From: an uncultured Flavobacteriales bacterium
GTDB lineage: Bacteria > Bacteroidota > Bacteroidia > Flavobacteriales_D > Crocinitomicaceae
Direction of reading: 5' to 3'
Assembly: GCA_903945495.1 (NCBI GenBank)
Contig: CAJAVU010000107.1
Location: forward strand, 84,294-148,293
DNA: 64,000 nucleotides
Under the pieces are notes generated by a model, which had not been told where the DNA came from, did no database searches, and saw only the letters and a program-made list of their open reading frames with translations. Of this stretch, positions 55,293-64,000 are shown one piece after another (the stretch's first letter is position 1; every line of letters starts with the position of its first letter). The translations under genes and the position numbers were made by a program.

Positions 55293-56970
55293 ATCGCGTA
55301 GAATCCTAAAAAGCGAGGTGCAAGGTAAGAAAGTTTCTAAACCAATTGTACGTATATCTATAATAAGTATTGCACTAGCTGTTGTTGTTAACTTAATTAC
55401 GATTGCCGTAGTCACTGGTTTTCAGCATGAAGTACGTGAAAAAGTTTCAGGATTTGGGTCCCACATTCTCATTCAAAGTTCTGGCGAAAATAGCATCTAC
55501 GAGAGTGAACCTATTCTCAAAAATCAAGCCTTTTTTCCAGGAATGGGTGAAGAAGCGGGAATAAAGAACATTCAATACGTTGCATATAAACCCGTTTTGT
55601 TCCAGTCGGATAAAATTGAGCGCAGTTACAAATTGAAAAGCGGGAAAGACACGAGCTACTTGCAACAAGAAATAAAAGGTGCCATTCTAAAAGGTGTTGA
55701 TGAAACCTATGACCTAACGTTCTTTAAGGAAAATTTAATTGAAGGACGATTACCCAGGTTCGAAAAGAATAAAATCTGCGAAGAAATCATTTTATCGAAA
55801 CAAATTGCCAGTGACTTAGGCTTGAAATTGAATGATGAAGTGCGTTCTTTCTTCGTGAAAAGCAAACCCATCAAACGCATTTTCAAATTGGTCGGAATCT
55901 ATCAAACTGGCTTAGAAGAATTGGATCAGAAAATTGCAATTGGTGATATTCAGATTGTTCAGGAAATGAATGATTGGGGTATCAAAGCAATGATTGAGGT
56001 GGCTGACACCATGACAAACGGACAATTGATAATTAAAGGAAACGTTACTGGTGGCAATGGAAATTTCCGCTACGATTGGGGAAAAGGATACGAAAACTAT
56101 TCTGGTTTCACGCTTTGTCCAGATAGAGACACGACGATTCGTTTAATCGCTTCTGATTATTGGTCCAATATTTCAGGTCGCGATGAAATAACAAATATTC
56201 CAGACACGGCTTATTTGAAGATTCACATTGAAGGAACAGGTTACAGTGCGTGCGATTTCAAAAAAGATGGAGAAGGAAATTTGTTGCGTACATTTTTAAA
56301 CGAAGACGGAACAAAATTCTCGATGAAGGCAGGTCAAAAGGAGATCATTTTTGAAACGATAATTGGAAAAGGCAGTTCGCACAATTATGTTGGAGGGTTT
56401 GAGGTGAATGTTGAGCAATGGAACGATTTACCTGAAATTGCCTTGAAATTGAAAAAGCGATTTGATTTGATTCCAACCGAAAATAACGAGAGTTTAGCCG
56501 TTAAAAGTATTGTTGAGAATGAAAGTGACATTTTTGTTTGGCTTGGTTTTTTAGACATCAATGTGATGATCATTTTAACCCTAATGATTTTGATTGGCAT
56601 CATCAACATGGGTTCTGCCCTATTGGTATTGATTTTGGTGCGTACTAATTTCATTGGAATGATGAAAGCAATGGGCGCCAACAATTGGATGATTCGAAAA
56701 GTCTTTTTAATTCAAGCAGGCTTTTTGATTTTACGCGGAATGGTTATCGGAAATGTGATTGGTTTGGCCTTGTGTGGCATTCAATATTTCTTTGGCGTGT
56801 TCACCTTAAATCCAGAAGTCTATTACTTAAGTGAAGTACCAGTTGAAATCAATCTACTTTCATGGATTACTTTAAATGTGGCAACATTGGTGATTTGTTT
56901 GAGCGCATTGATTATCCCAAGTATTGTTATTACGCGTATTCGCCCGATTAAAGCAATTCGATTCAATTAA
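55243..56970 (+). CDS. FtsX-like ABC transporter permease, LolC/E type
   Basis: Encodes 575 residues. One N-terminal membrane helix (about 40-60) is followed by a large extracytoplasmic MacB-PCD-like domain (65-430) and three C-terminal FtsX-type helices (about 440-465, 490-520, 540-565). The layout matches lipoprotein-release permeases and relatives; the ATPase is not adjacent. The start may be the ATG at 55243 or a TTG at 55274, which would give a family-typical MSVEYFISRRIL opening; a TACTTTAG near-perfect -7 box at 55244-55251 favours the latter. I list the longer form. Confidence 0.75.
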   Translation: MYFSAPKNKLLSVEYFISRRILKSEVQGKKVSKPIVRISIISIALAVVVNLITIAVVTGFQHEVREKVSGFGSHILIQSSGENSIYESEPILKNQAFFPGMGEEAGIKNIQYVAYKPVLFQSDKIERSYKLKSGKDTSYLQQEIKGAILKGVDETYDLTFFKENLIEGRLPRFEKNKICEEIILSKQIASDLGLKLNDEVRSFFVKSKPIKRIFKLVGIYQTGLEELDQKIAIGDIQIVQEMNDWGIKAMIEVADTMTNGQLIIKGNVTGGNGNFRYDWGKGYENYSGFTLCPDRDTTIRLIASDYWSNISGRDEITNIPDTAYLKIHIEGTGYSACDFKKDGEGNLLRTFLNEDGTKFSMKAGQKEIIFETIIGKGSSHNYVGGFEVNVEQWNDLPEIALKLKKRFDLIPTENNESLAVKSIVENESDIFVWLGFLDINVMIILTLMILIGIINMGSALLVLILVRTNFIGMMKAMGANNWMIRKVFLIQAGFLILRGMVIGNVIGLALCGIQYFFGVFTLNPEVYYLSEVPVEINLLSWITLNVATLVICLSALIIPSIVITRIRPIKAIRFN

Positions 56971-56979
56971 ACTACAAAG

Positions 56980-57032
56980 GTGGCTTCGAGAGCCTCAGCC
57001 ACCAATTTCGAGGCTCTCGAAGCCACGTTTTT
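56980..57032. terminator. Perfect 17-bp inverted repeat, terminator between convergent genes
   Basis: GTGGCTTCGAGAGCCTC (56980-56996) is exactly mirrored at 57010-57026, with a 13-base loop and GTTTTT afterwards on the plus strand. It lies between the convergent FtsX-like and leucine-rich-repeat genes and probably terminates both. The arms are longer than usual terminators and may be a repeated intergenic element. Confidence 0.75.
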
Positions 57033-57033
57033 A

Positions 57034-57615
57034 TCATTTCATGCAATCGCATGGCGGATCAAGCTTGAACTCTATCCAAGGAAATTTGGCTTGAATCTCT
57101 TTGTGAAAAGCTGGTCCATAACGTACTCCTTGCAAATCAATTGATTTCAGATTTTTCATCTCTTGCATGCTGTCTGGGAAACCAAAAACGGGTGTGTCCC
57201 ACAAATCTAAGCTTATTAATTCTTTGCAGTAGACAATGCATGTAGGAAGCTGATCAAAGATATTCCTATTGGCTGCAATTTGTTGCAAATGCGTTAGTTT
57301 ACAAATCTCTACAGGAAAAACAGCAAATTCGTTTTTTGAAAAGTCCAGAACTTTTAAATTTGACAAATCACCGACAAAGGTTGGCAATTCTGTCAATTTA
57401 TTCTTTGAAACGTCAAGGTATTCTAAGTTCGTGAATTTCGCCAACTCTTCAGGCAATTGTTCCAATTTTAATTTTGATAATGAAACACCAAATATTGTAT
57501 CCGGATTCGCATTCTTAGCTTGTTCCCATGAATAAATGTTCAAGGTGTGCTCCTGATTAAAACTCCAAAAGGAATTAATAAGCAGACAAAACAGTGCGAA
57601 TCGTTTCTTCATCAA
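57034..57615 (-). CDS. Secreted leucine-rich-repeat protein
   Basis: Encodes 193 residues from an ATG at 57615 or 57612. Signal-like start KKRFALFCLLINSFWSF. About five leucine-rich repeats (LPEELAKFTNLEYLDVSKNKLTELP, LSNLKVLDFSKNEF and so on) at about 45-175. Ends PPCDCMK. Such proteins mediate protein binding. Its first 41 bases overlap the end of ribF, so it is translationally linked to it. Confidence 0.75.
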   Translation of the reverse strand: MMKKRFALFCLLINSFWSFNQEHTLNIYSWEQAKNANPDTIFGVSLSKLKLEQLPEELAKFTNLEYLDVSKNKLTELPTFVGDLSNLKVLDFSKNEFAVFPVEICKLTHLQQIAANRNIFDQLPTCIVYCKELISLDLWDTPVFGFPDSMQEMKNLKSIDLQGVRYGPAFHKEIQAKFPWIEFKLDPPCDCMK

Positions 57616-58510
57616 GTTTAAGTTGGTTTTTTAATTCATCTAGGCCATTGAACTTTTGTTCATCGCGCCATTTTGACAAAAATTGTACCGTTACGGTTTC
57701 GTCATAGATTGTTTGATCAAAGTCAAAAATATTCACTTCAATCGTTCTACCGCCATTCGACACAACAGTTGGTCGTGTACCAATATTCATCATTCCACCG
57801 AACCAAACGCCTCGCACATTGACACGAACAGCATAAACTCCATTTCCTGGAATCAGTTTTAAATCAGAATTCAACATGATATTGGCAGTTGGATAACTAA
57901 TTGTTCTCCCCAATTGATTTCCTTTGACAACAGTTCCTGTTAATTCAAAAATATCTCCAAGATAATCATTCGCTTTTTCTATGTTACCAGCCAATATTGC
58001 CTCACGTATTTTAGTAGAACTCACATTCACCTCATCAATATCTTGAGCTGGAATTTCAATCACCTCAAAATCATACGTTTCGCAAATATCTTTCAAGAAT
58101 TGGAGCGAACCTTCACGATTCTTCCCAAATTGATGATCATAACCAATCACAAGTTTTTTTACATGCAATTGATTTACCAAGAAATCGCGTACAAACTCAA
58201 GCGCTGTCATACGTGAAAACTCAAATGTAAAAGGGAAAACAATGCAATTTTTCAATCCCATTTTTTCCAATTTGGCCATTTTCTCTTCTTGGGTTTGAAT
58301 CAATTTTATTCCGTGACTTTCTGGGTACAAAACCATGCGTGGATGCGGATAAAACGTAAACAACACAGATTCTCCATTGATTTTTTCCGCTTCTTCATTC
58401 AATTGATTGATGATTTTCTGGTGACCAATGTGCACCCCATCAAAGGTCCCAATTGTAATAACGGGATGATGAATTTTTTCGATTGAATGAAAGTCCTGAA
58501 ATACGTTCAC
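57575..58510 (-). CDS. ribF: Bifunctional riboflavin kinase / FAD synthetase
   Basis: Encodes 311 residues. The N-terminal nucleotidyltransferase (about 15-155) has GTFDGVHIGHQK with the HIGH motif. The C-terminal riboflavin kinase (about 180-305) has GRTISYPTANI, GVYAVRV and the EVNIFDFDQTIY segment. It makes FMN and FAD from riboflavin and ATP. The downstream leucine-rich-repeat gene overlaps it by 41 bases. Confidence 0.93.
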   Translation of the reverse strand: MNVFQDFHSIEKIHHPVITIGTFDGVHIGHQKIINQLNEEAEKINGESVLFTFYPHPRMVLYPESHGIKLIQTQEEKMAKLEKMGLKNCIVFPFTFEFSRMTALEFVRDFLVNQLHVKKLVIGYDHQFGKNREGSLQFLKDICETYDFEVIEIPAQDIDEVNVSSTKIREAILAGNIEKANDYLGDIFELTGTVVKGNQLGRTISYPTANIMLNSDLKLIPGNGVYAVRVNVRGVWFGGMMNIGTRPTVVSNGGRTIEVNIFDFDQTIYDETVTVQFLSKWRDEQKFNGLDELKNQLKLDEETIRTVLSAY

Positions 58511-58602
58511 GTGTTGTTTATTTCCTCAAAGTTAAACATTCTTTAGTTTTTAGCTTAACTTCAATCTTTTACATTTTGTATTTTTACAGAAATTCGTTGA
58601 CC

Positions 58603-60087
58603 ATGAAAACATTAAAACTAATACCATTTTTAAGCATTTTAAGTTTTTCAAATGTGACTTTCGGACAATGTCCATCAGGGCAAACCTTCGTAACAATCGA
58701 TGTTTCTACAGATGCTTGGGGATATGAATGCTTTTGGGACTTAACACTTATGGGAGCTGGATGCGGAAACAATGAGTTTAATTCCTATGGAAACGTTGCG
58801 CAAGTTGGTTGCGGAGGCGCAGGACAACAAGATGCGAACGGAGGCGGTTATCCAAACAATACTTTGACAACAGAAAGTCTGGGATGTGTTGATTTCGGAA
58901 ATTGCTTTGACATTAATTATGTCGATGATTGGGGAGATGGAGGTGCTACTTTCTCGGTTAATTTTGATGGTATACAAGCCTATTATTTCGGAGGAACAGG
59001 AACTGGAAATGTTTTTAGTTTTTGTGTAACAACGAATACCGAATTCGATGCTTCGATATCGGCAAATCACTTTCAATACACAAAAATTCCTATTTCCCAA
59101 TCACAAAACATTTTGCAGTCGGGAACTATTTCATCGGACGGTTATGGCGATTTGACGAATGTTTTTATGAATGTTTCAGTTAGTAAAAATGGAACTCAAG
59201 TTTACACTGTTAATTCGAGCACTCAGAATCTTGCTAGTGGATTAGACGCGCCGTTTTCAACTGCTGGATTTGTTCCGACAGAAACAGGACTTTACACGGT
59301 AACTTATTTTGCTGATATGACTGAAGATGACGGCAATTTATCAAACAATTATTATTCGTATACGGTTGATGTTACTGACTCAATTTTCGCAAGAGACAAT
59401 GGTGCATCGTATGGTATCATCGGCATCGGAACAGGAGAGCCAGGATATTTGGCAAATCGCTTTACAATTCTGAATCCCATTCAATTGTCTTCAATTTCAG
59501 TTTTCTTAGGCAACACGACTGGTTCTATTTCTAACAATCCGTTCGAAGTAGAAGTATTTGTTGTTAATCCTGGACTTGTAACATCAATTGCAACTGCGAG
59601 CGGAACAGTTTCATCTAGCGCATATCAATGGCACACTGTTGATTTGAGTCCATATCCAACATTAGTACCTGGTGAATACCTTGTTGCTTTAAAAGAAACA
59701 AACTACGAACAAGAAGTTGGATTGAACGAAGCTGTTTTTACGCCTAATACATCCTTTGTCACTTGGACAAGTCAACCATGGGCAAATACAGAATCATTAG
59801 GTTTAGATGTAAATTTCATGATCCGTTTGAATGTGAACGAAAATGCCGAAATTTCTGAAAATTCTTTAACGGAATTAAGCATCTTCCCTAACCCAACAAA
59901 AAACACAATTACAGTAAATGGACTTCTTCCAAACGAAACCATTCAACTTTTTGACAATCTTGGTAAAGAAGTATTTTCAATTATTTCAAGCTCATCGATT
60001 CAGACAATTGATTTAACAGAATTTGCAAATGGCATTTATCTATTAAAAACTGAAAATCACATGAATTCAAAAATCATTAAACAATAA
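58603..60087 (+). CDS. Secreted protein with T9SS type A sorting domain
   Basis: Encodes 494 residues from the ATG at 58603 (MKTLKLIPFLSILSFSNVTFG signal peptide); the open frame runs back to 58483 but that part overlaps ribF's start on the other strand. Residues about 22-170 form a beta-rich, glycine- and cysteine-rich domain. A CARDB-like region (about 175-290) follows. The end carries a type A sorting domain (LSIFPNPTKNTITV, LFDNLGKEVFS, FANGIYLLKTE). Substrate binding unknown. Confidence 0.8.
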   Translation: MKTLKLIPFLSILSFSNVTFGQCPSGQTFVTIDVSTDAWGYECFWDLTLMGAGCGNNEFNSYGNVAQVGCGGAGQQDANGGGYPNNTLTTESLGCVDFGNCFDINYVDDWGDGGATFSVNFDGIQAYYFGGTGTGNVFSFCVTTNTEFDASISANHFQYTKIPISQSQNILQSGTISSDGYGDLTNVFMNVSVSKNGTQVYTVNSSTQNLASGLDAPFSTAGFVPTETGLYTVTYFADMTEDDGNLSNNYYSYTVDVTDSIFARDNGASYGIIGIGTGEPGYLANRFTILNPIQLSSISVFLGNTTGSISNNPFEVEVFVVNPGLVTSIATASGTVSSSAYQWHTVDLSPYPTLVPGEYLVALKETNYEQEVGLNEAVFTPNTSFVTWTSQPWANTESLGLDVNFMIRLNVNENAEISENSLTELSIFPNPTKNTITVNGLLPNETIQLFDNLGKEVFSIISSSSIQTIDLTEFANGIYLLKTENHMNSKIIKQ

Positions 60088-60089
60088 AA

Positions 60090-60118
60090 AAAGGGAGCAA
60101 TAATGCTCCCTTTCTCTT
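60090..60118. terminator. Bidirectional terminator between convergent T9SS genes
   Basis: AAAGGGAGCA (60090-60099) pairs perfectly with TGCTCCCTTT (60104-60113), a 4-base loop, with A and T runs on the two sides, between the stop codons at 60087 and 60132. Confidence 0.85.
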
Positions 60119-60131
60119 TTTACATACTATT

Positions 60132-63100
60132 CTATTTTCTAATCAAGGTTATATTTCCATGACCTATTATCTCTTCATTGTTCAATCCGGTAACCACATA
60201 TTTAAAGAAGTAGACTCCATCATCGGCTTGTTTACCATTTACATCACCATCCCAAACACCATCAATTGTGTTGATTTCATGAACAACATTCCCCCAACGA
60301 TTCAAAATAACGACTTCAAGTGCAGATGCATTATTCGTTAAAATGAAAAATTCATCGTTCGCATTATCACCATTTGGCGTAAACACGTTTGGTATATGAA
60401 TTTCAGGAGATGGGTACGGTAAAATATCAATTTGAATCATTGCGGTATCTGAACAAATACCATTACTTGAAGTTAGAACCATTAAATAAGATCCAACTGA
60501 ACCATACGTTGCGGTTTGGCTGTTCAAGTTAGACACATTTGCTGAAGCACCATTTCCAAAATCCCAATTATATGACGTAGCATTCGTTGAGAAATTATCA
60601 AAATTCACCACCAAACCTGGATTTCCAGTCGTTACATCTGCACTTGCGTAAGCATTTGGATATGTAAACACATTCACTGTAACATTATCTGTATTAACAC
60701 AACCATTTGCATCTGTTCCTGTCACAGTATACACTGTAGAACCTGTTGAAGGCGTAAATGCTTGTCCATTCACTCCACCATTGTTCCAAGAGTAACTAGT
60801 TCCACCATTTCCATTCAAGGTCACACTTGAACCTGCACATATCGTAAAATCAGTACCTGCATTTATTGTCGGTAAATTATTAACTTGAATTGTGCTCGTT
60901 GAACTATTCGTACAGTTTTGAGCAGAAGTATACGTATAAGTAATTGTTTGTGTACCTGAAGCCGGATTGAATGTATTTGCTGTTACCCCAGTTCCACTGA
61001 AAGTTCCTCCGGCTGGTGTCCCAACTATATTCACAGGAGTACCATTAACACAAACAGGCGAGTATGACCCAGCATTTACTACTGGCGCTGGATTCACAGT
61101 AATTGTAGCAACATCTGAATTCGTACAACCATTTCCATTCATATAAGAATAGGTTATTGTTTGTGTTCCCGATGCCGGATTAAACACAGAACCAGTTACC
61201 CCAGATCCAGTAAATGTTCCACCAGCTGGTGTTCCTGCTAATGCCACGGTAGAACCATTTGAACAAACTGCTGCATAAACTCCTGCATCCACAACTGGAA
61301 GCGGGTTTACAGTAATTGTTGTTGTTCCACTTCCACTACATCCCGCAGGATCGGTATAATTATAGGTAATTAATTGTGTCCCAACAGATGGATCAAAGGA
61401 ATTTGAAGTCACTCCCGTTCCGCTAAATGTTCCACCCGCAGGTGAACCAACTAACGCAACATTGACAGCATCAATACAAACTGGAGAATAGGTCCCAGCA
61501 TTAATTGCTGCAGGGTTCACAACGGTAATAGTTGTAGTTGTAGAATTCGAACAACCTTGACCATCGGTATAATCGTATGTTAATGATTGAGTCCCAACTG
61601 CTGGATCAAAATTAGAACCAGTAACGCCAGTACCTGTGAAGGTTCCTCCTGCTGGTGTTCCCGCCAAAGCAACTATTCCTGCATTCGAACAAACATTCAG
61701 ATAACTACCCCCTGAAACTAGCGGTACTGGATTAACGTTAATGACTGTACTCGCTGAATTCGAACAACTGTTTCCATCAGTGTAATTATACGTTATACTT
61801 GATGTTCCTACAGCAGGATTAAATTGTCCGCTAGCAACTCCTGCACCACTGAATGTACCACCAACTGGAGAACCAACAAGTGTTACTAAAGGAGCATTTG
61901 CACACTGATCTAAATAAGTTCCTGCACTAACAACTGGCAAAGTATTAATCGTAATTGTCGTATTCGCAGAATTTGAACAACCATTTCCATCAGTGTATGA
62001 ATACGTAATTGTTTGCGTTCCAGCTGAAGGATCAAAATTCGTCCCAGTTACACCTGTTCCAGAAAAAGTTCCTCCTGAAGGAGTTCCCGCTAGTGAAATG
62101 TCAGCCGCATCAGAACAAACGCTTGTATAAGTTCCAGCACTTACAGAAGGAATAGCATTAACAGTTACCACAACTTGATCTGTACCCGTACATCCCGCCA
62201 ATGTGGTTCCTGTTACTGTATAGGTCGTTAAAGTAGTAGGGGCAACAAATGCTACACCATTAGTAACTCCATTATCCCATGAATAAGTTGAAGCCCCAGT
62301 TCCATTTAATGTTACGCTTGAACCAACACAAGCCGACTGGTCTGCTCCTGCATTTACCGTTGGAACAGAGTTAATAGTCACAACAACCTGATCTGTTCCA
62401 GTACAGCCAGACACACTCGTACCGGTAACCGTATATGTTAAAGTGGCAGCGGGTGCAAATGAAACATTATCTGTAACTCCATTATCCCAGGTATAAGTTG
62501 AAGCCCCAGATCCAGCGAGAGTAACATTTACTCCTGCACATACAGATTGGTCCGAACCTGCATTTACAGTTGGGGTGGATGGTGCAGTATAATTGACTGT
62601 ATTTGTACAAGTGTTATCATCACTAAATGTTGCAGTAATAGTACTTGCCGCTCCATTTGCTGCAACATTTGAAATAGTATACGCCAAGGGAGATGTAAAT
62701 GGAGCACTAAATACTTGAGTTCCTCCTCCAGAACATGTTACCGTTAATGTTCCAGTTGTTGGTGCTGAAACAAAAGTCACACTTCCCGAAACACTGTATG
62801 TATTACCTGCATTACAAGTTGATGGCGTGGCTGTTACGGATGATATATCACAAGGTGAGACAATAGCACAATCGGCTACTCCTGTTCCTCCAGTTTGATT
62901 GAATGAAATATAACCAGATCCACTATCGTAATTAGTGATTAATACAATATAAACTTGTCCTGCGACTGCGGCAGCTGGAGTTGTTGAAGGAATTCCTCCT
63001 GGCAAACCAATTCCAATCGTTTCTGTTGCCGAACCACTGTAACTACATTGTATGGGGGCTATACCACCATTTACTGAAGAGCACCCAGAGGTTAAGTTCA

Positions 63101-63422
63101 AAAAGGGTCCATACAATGCAAAATCAACATCCAAGCCAGTACCAGTTCCATTCGTTCCAGTTGTTTGTGACAAGGTAATTTGGAACGTTCCACTCACGTC
63201 GACTTCCATATAATACCAAACAGGATTGGGAGTTGAACTTAAACAACCATAATTTGGTCCAGATGGAGTACATGTACTTGTTTCATTCGGAAAATTATAT
63301 GTATTTGTAGTACAAAAAGGGTTCGCATCAGAACAAGGAATAACAGTTCCCGTGCATCCCCCAGTGGCTAAACTTTCAAACACAAGAGAGAAAGTTAAAA
63401 TTAATAGTAGTAAATATTTCAT
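60132..63422 (-). CDS. Giant T9SS type B surface protein with Ig-like repeats and a PKD domain
   Basis: Encodes 1096 residues. The signal peptide (MKYLLLLILTFSLVFESLAT) and a cysteine-rich N-terminal domain (about 20-190, NPVWYYMEVDVSG) are followed by a short beta domain, two Ig-like units (VNAGSDQSVCAGV, STYTWDNGVT), then six closely similar ~70-residue units ending in SPAGGTFSGTGV-type loops, a further Ig-like unit, a PKD domain (SYNWDFGNGAS), and a CHU_C type B sorting domain (IPNVFTPNGDNAND, NRWGNVVHEI, GHGNITLIRK). Surface-exposed after T9SS export. No PorP gene next to it within the window. Confidence 0.88.
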   Translation of the reverse strand: MKYLLLLILTFSLVFESLATGGCTGTVIPCSDANPFCTTNTYNFPNETSTCTPSGPNYGCLSSTPNPVWYYMEVDVSGTFQITLSQTTGTNGTGTGLDVDFALYGPFLNLTSGCSSVNGGIAPIQCSYSGSATETIGIGLPGGIPSTTPAAAVAGQVYIVLITNYDSGSGYISFNQTGGTGVADCAIVSPCDISSVTATPSTCNAGNTYSVSGSVTFVSAPTTGTLTVTCSGGGTQVFSAPFTSPLAYTISNVAANGAASTITATFSDDNTCTNTVNYTAPSTPTVNAGSDQSVCAGVNVTLAGSGASTYTWDNGVTDNVSFAPAATLTYTVTGTSVSGCTGTDQVVVTINSVPTVNAGADQSACVGSSVTLNGTGASTYSWDNGVTNGVAFVAPTTLTTYTVTGTTLAGCTGTDQVVVTVNAIPSVSAGTYTSVCSDAADISLAGTPSGGTFSGTGVTGTNFDPSAGTQTITYSYTDGNGCSNSANTTITINTLPVVSAGTYLDQCANAPLVTLVGSPVGGTFSGAGVASGQFNPAVGTSSITYNYTDGNSCSNSASTVINVNPVPLVSGGSYLNVCSNAGIVALAGTPAGGTFTGTGVTGSNFDPAVGTQSLTYDYTDGQGCSNSTTTTITVVNPAAINAGTYSPVCIDAVNVALVGSPAGGTFSGTGVTSNSFDPSVGTQLITYNYTDPAGCSGSGTTTITVNPLPVVDAGVYAAVCSNGSTVALAGTPAGGTFTGSGVTGSVFNPASGTQTITYSYMNGNGCTNSDVATITVNPAPVVNAGSYSPVCVNGTPVNIVGTPAGGTFSGTGVTANTFNPASGTQTITYTYTSAQNCTNSSTSTIQVNNLPTINAGTDFTICAGSSVTLNGNGGTSYSWNNGGVNGQAFTPSTGSTVYTVTGTDANGCVNTDNVTVNVFTYPNAYASADVTTGNPGLVVNFDNFSTNATSYNWDFGNGASANVSNLNSQTATYGSVGSYLMVLTSSNGICSDTAMIQIDILPYPSPEIHIPNVFTPNGDNANDEFFILTNNASALEVVILNRWGNVVHEINTIDGVWDGDVNGKQADDGVYFFKYVVTGLNNEEIIGHGNITLIRK

Positions 63423-63442
63423 AATATATTGATATCAAATAA

Positions 63443-63850
63443 TCATTTTACTGGAGATATTTCAATGATAAATTCTGTTCCATCAACACGGTAAAAAGCA
63501 GTTTGTGTTGAATAAAAAGAAAATAAATACTTAAATGGATTGAATGAATCCCAATCAAACTGAGTCACATCGTTTGTTAAACCATCATTGCATTTATTCT
63601 TTAAAGGCACACTTGAAAGCAACAAACATTCGGGATATTCTCCTATTGCGATAGTGTGTATTTTCAACCTCTCAAAAAATTCGACACCACGAGAAATATG
63701 GATTGAATCAACATATTGTGGACAATTGAGATAGACTTCATTTAAGAAATGAGTTACTTTTTCTTGGTTAGAAACTTGAGAAAATGAAGAATTAGGAATA
63801 CAAAGCATTCCACCTGACACAAGCAGGTAACATAGTAGTATTTTTTTCAT
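63443..63850 (-). CDS. Small secreted hypothetical protein
   Basis: Encodes 135 residues from the ATG at 63850 (MKKILLCYLLVSGGMLCIPNSSFSQ signal peptide); the frame extends to 63967 but those residues are unlikely to be translated. The mature domain (VTHFLNEVYLNCPQYVD, YFLFSFYSTQT, VDGTEFIIEISPVK) is not recognised. It lies 20 bases upstream of the giant surface protein start, so they may be co-transcribed. 63851-64000 holds only its leader. Confidence 0.6.
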   Translation of the reverse strand: MKKILLCYLLVSGGMLCIPNSSFSQVSNQEKVTHFLNEVYLNCPQYVDSIHISRGVEFFERLKIHTIAIGEYPECLLLSSVPLKNKCNDGLTNDVTQFDWDSFNPFKYLFSFYSTQTAFYRVDGTEFIIEISPVK

Positions 63851-64000
63851 TTCTGAAAAATTAATTAGTATAATAGTAGACGTTAAATGTAAAACATAAA
63901 TGATAAATATCCAACGATTTATTTCGTGGATGTGTAGGTTGTAGATGTTTTGGTAGCTTATTGTCATTAAAACCGAAGAGAGTAATGATGTGGTCCGCTA

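Noticed and set aside
60132..63422. CRISPR or tandem-repeat locus
   Set aside because: The repetition is coding, due to Ig-like units of about 70 residues, not short direct repeats with spacers.

Overview
The window looks like chromosomal DNA of an AT-rich Bacteroidota, most likely a flavobacterium of the Fluviicola/Crocinitomicaceae kind (inference, no database search). The evidence is: several secreted proteins ending in type IX secretion (T9SS) type A or type B C-terminal domains, a PorP/SprF protein, a PorG-like barrel, promoters fitting the Bacteroidota TTG/TAnnTTTG consensus, a class II IlvC, a short-chain-type L-threonine dehydrogenase, and almost no Shine-Dalgarno sequences. No rRNA, tRNA, CRISPR array, IS element or prophage was found.

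Layout. 1-2.3 kb: a PorG-like protein cut by the left edge, two tandem small lipoprotein paralogues and a thioredoxin-fold membrane protein. 2.3-8.5 kb: a MuiA-like protein, a carotenoid desaturase, a decayed VOC gene, a hypothetical gene, arginine decarboxylase and an ArsC-like reductase, mostly on the minus strand. 8.5-12.6 kb: an accessory patch of unrecognised genes whose ends carry short inverted core sequences like integron attC sites. 12.7-22.7 kb: secreted proteins (T9SS cargo, a P460 cytochrome, a large M4 protease), a cysteine-cluster protein and a small HxlR-linked group. 22.7-30.4 kb: a complete ilvE-D-B-N-C-A operon (minus strand) preceded by an isoleucine-rich leader peptide and mutually exclusive hairpins. 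30.4-39.6 kb: T9SS cargo, then an adhesin-PorP pair followed by a TPR/LytTR pair. 39.7-46.9 kb: prfB, gcvH, two TonB-C-domain proteins, a deoC-aldehyde dehydrogenase cluster with a catalytically dead paralogue, and a MORN-type protein. 47-50.7 kb: amino-acid catabolism (threonine dehydrogenase, hmgA, hppD). 50.7-64 kb: a LiaF-like/LytS/LytR operon behind a long palindrome, purE, a NamZ-like lipoprotein, an FtsX-like permease, a leucine-rich-repeat protein, ribF and more T9SS cargo.

How the genes work together. The ilv operon makes isoleucine and valine and appears controlled by ribosome-mediated attenuation sensing isoleucine. hppD and hmgA are consecutive steps of tyrosine breakdown. deoC and the aldehyde dehydrogenases form a deoxyribose/acetaldehyde catabolic unit. 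The T9SS cargo, PorP and PorG-like proteins serve surface display. The most novel-looking items are the ilv attenuator, the attC-like cassette junctions around unknown genes at 8.8-11.8 kb, and the palindrome in the leader of the LiaF/LytSR operon.
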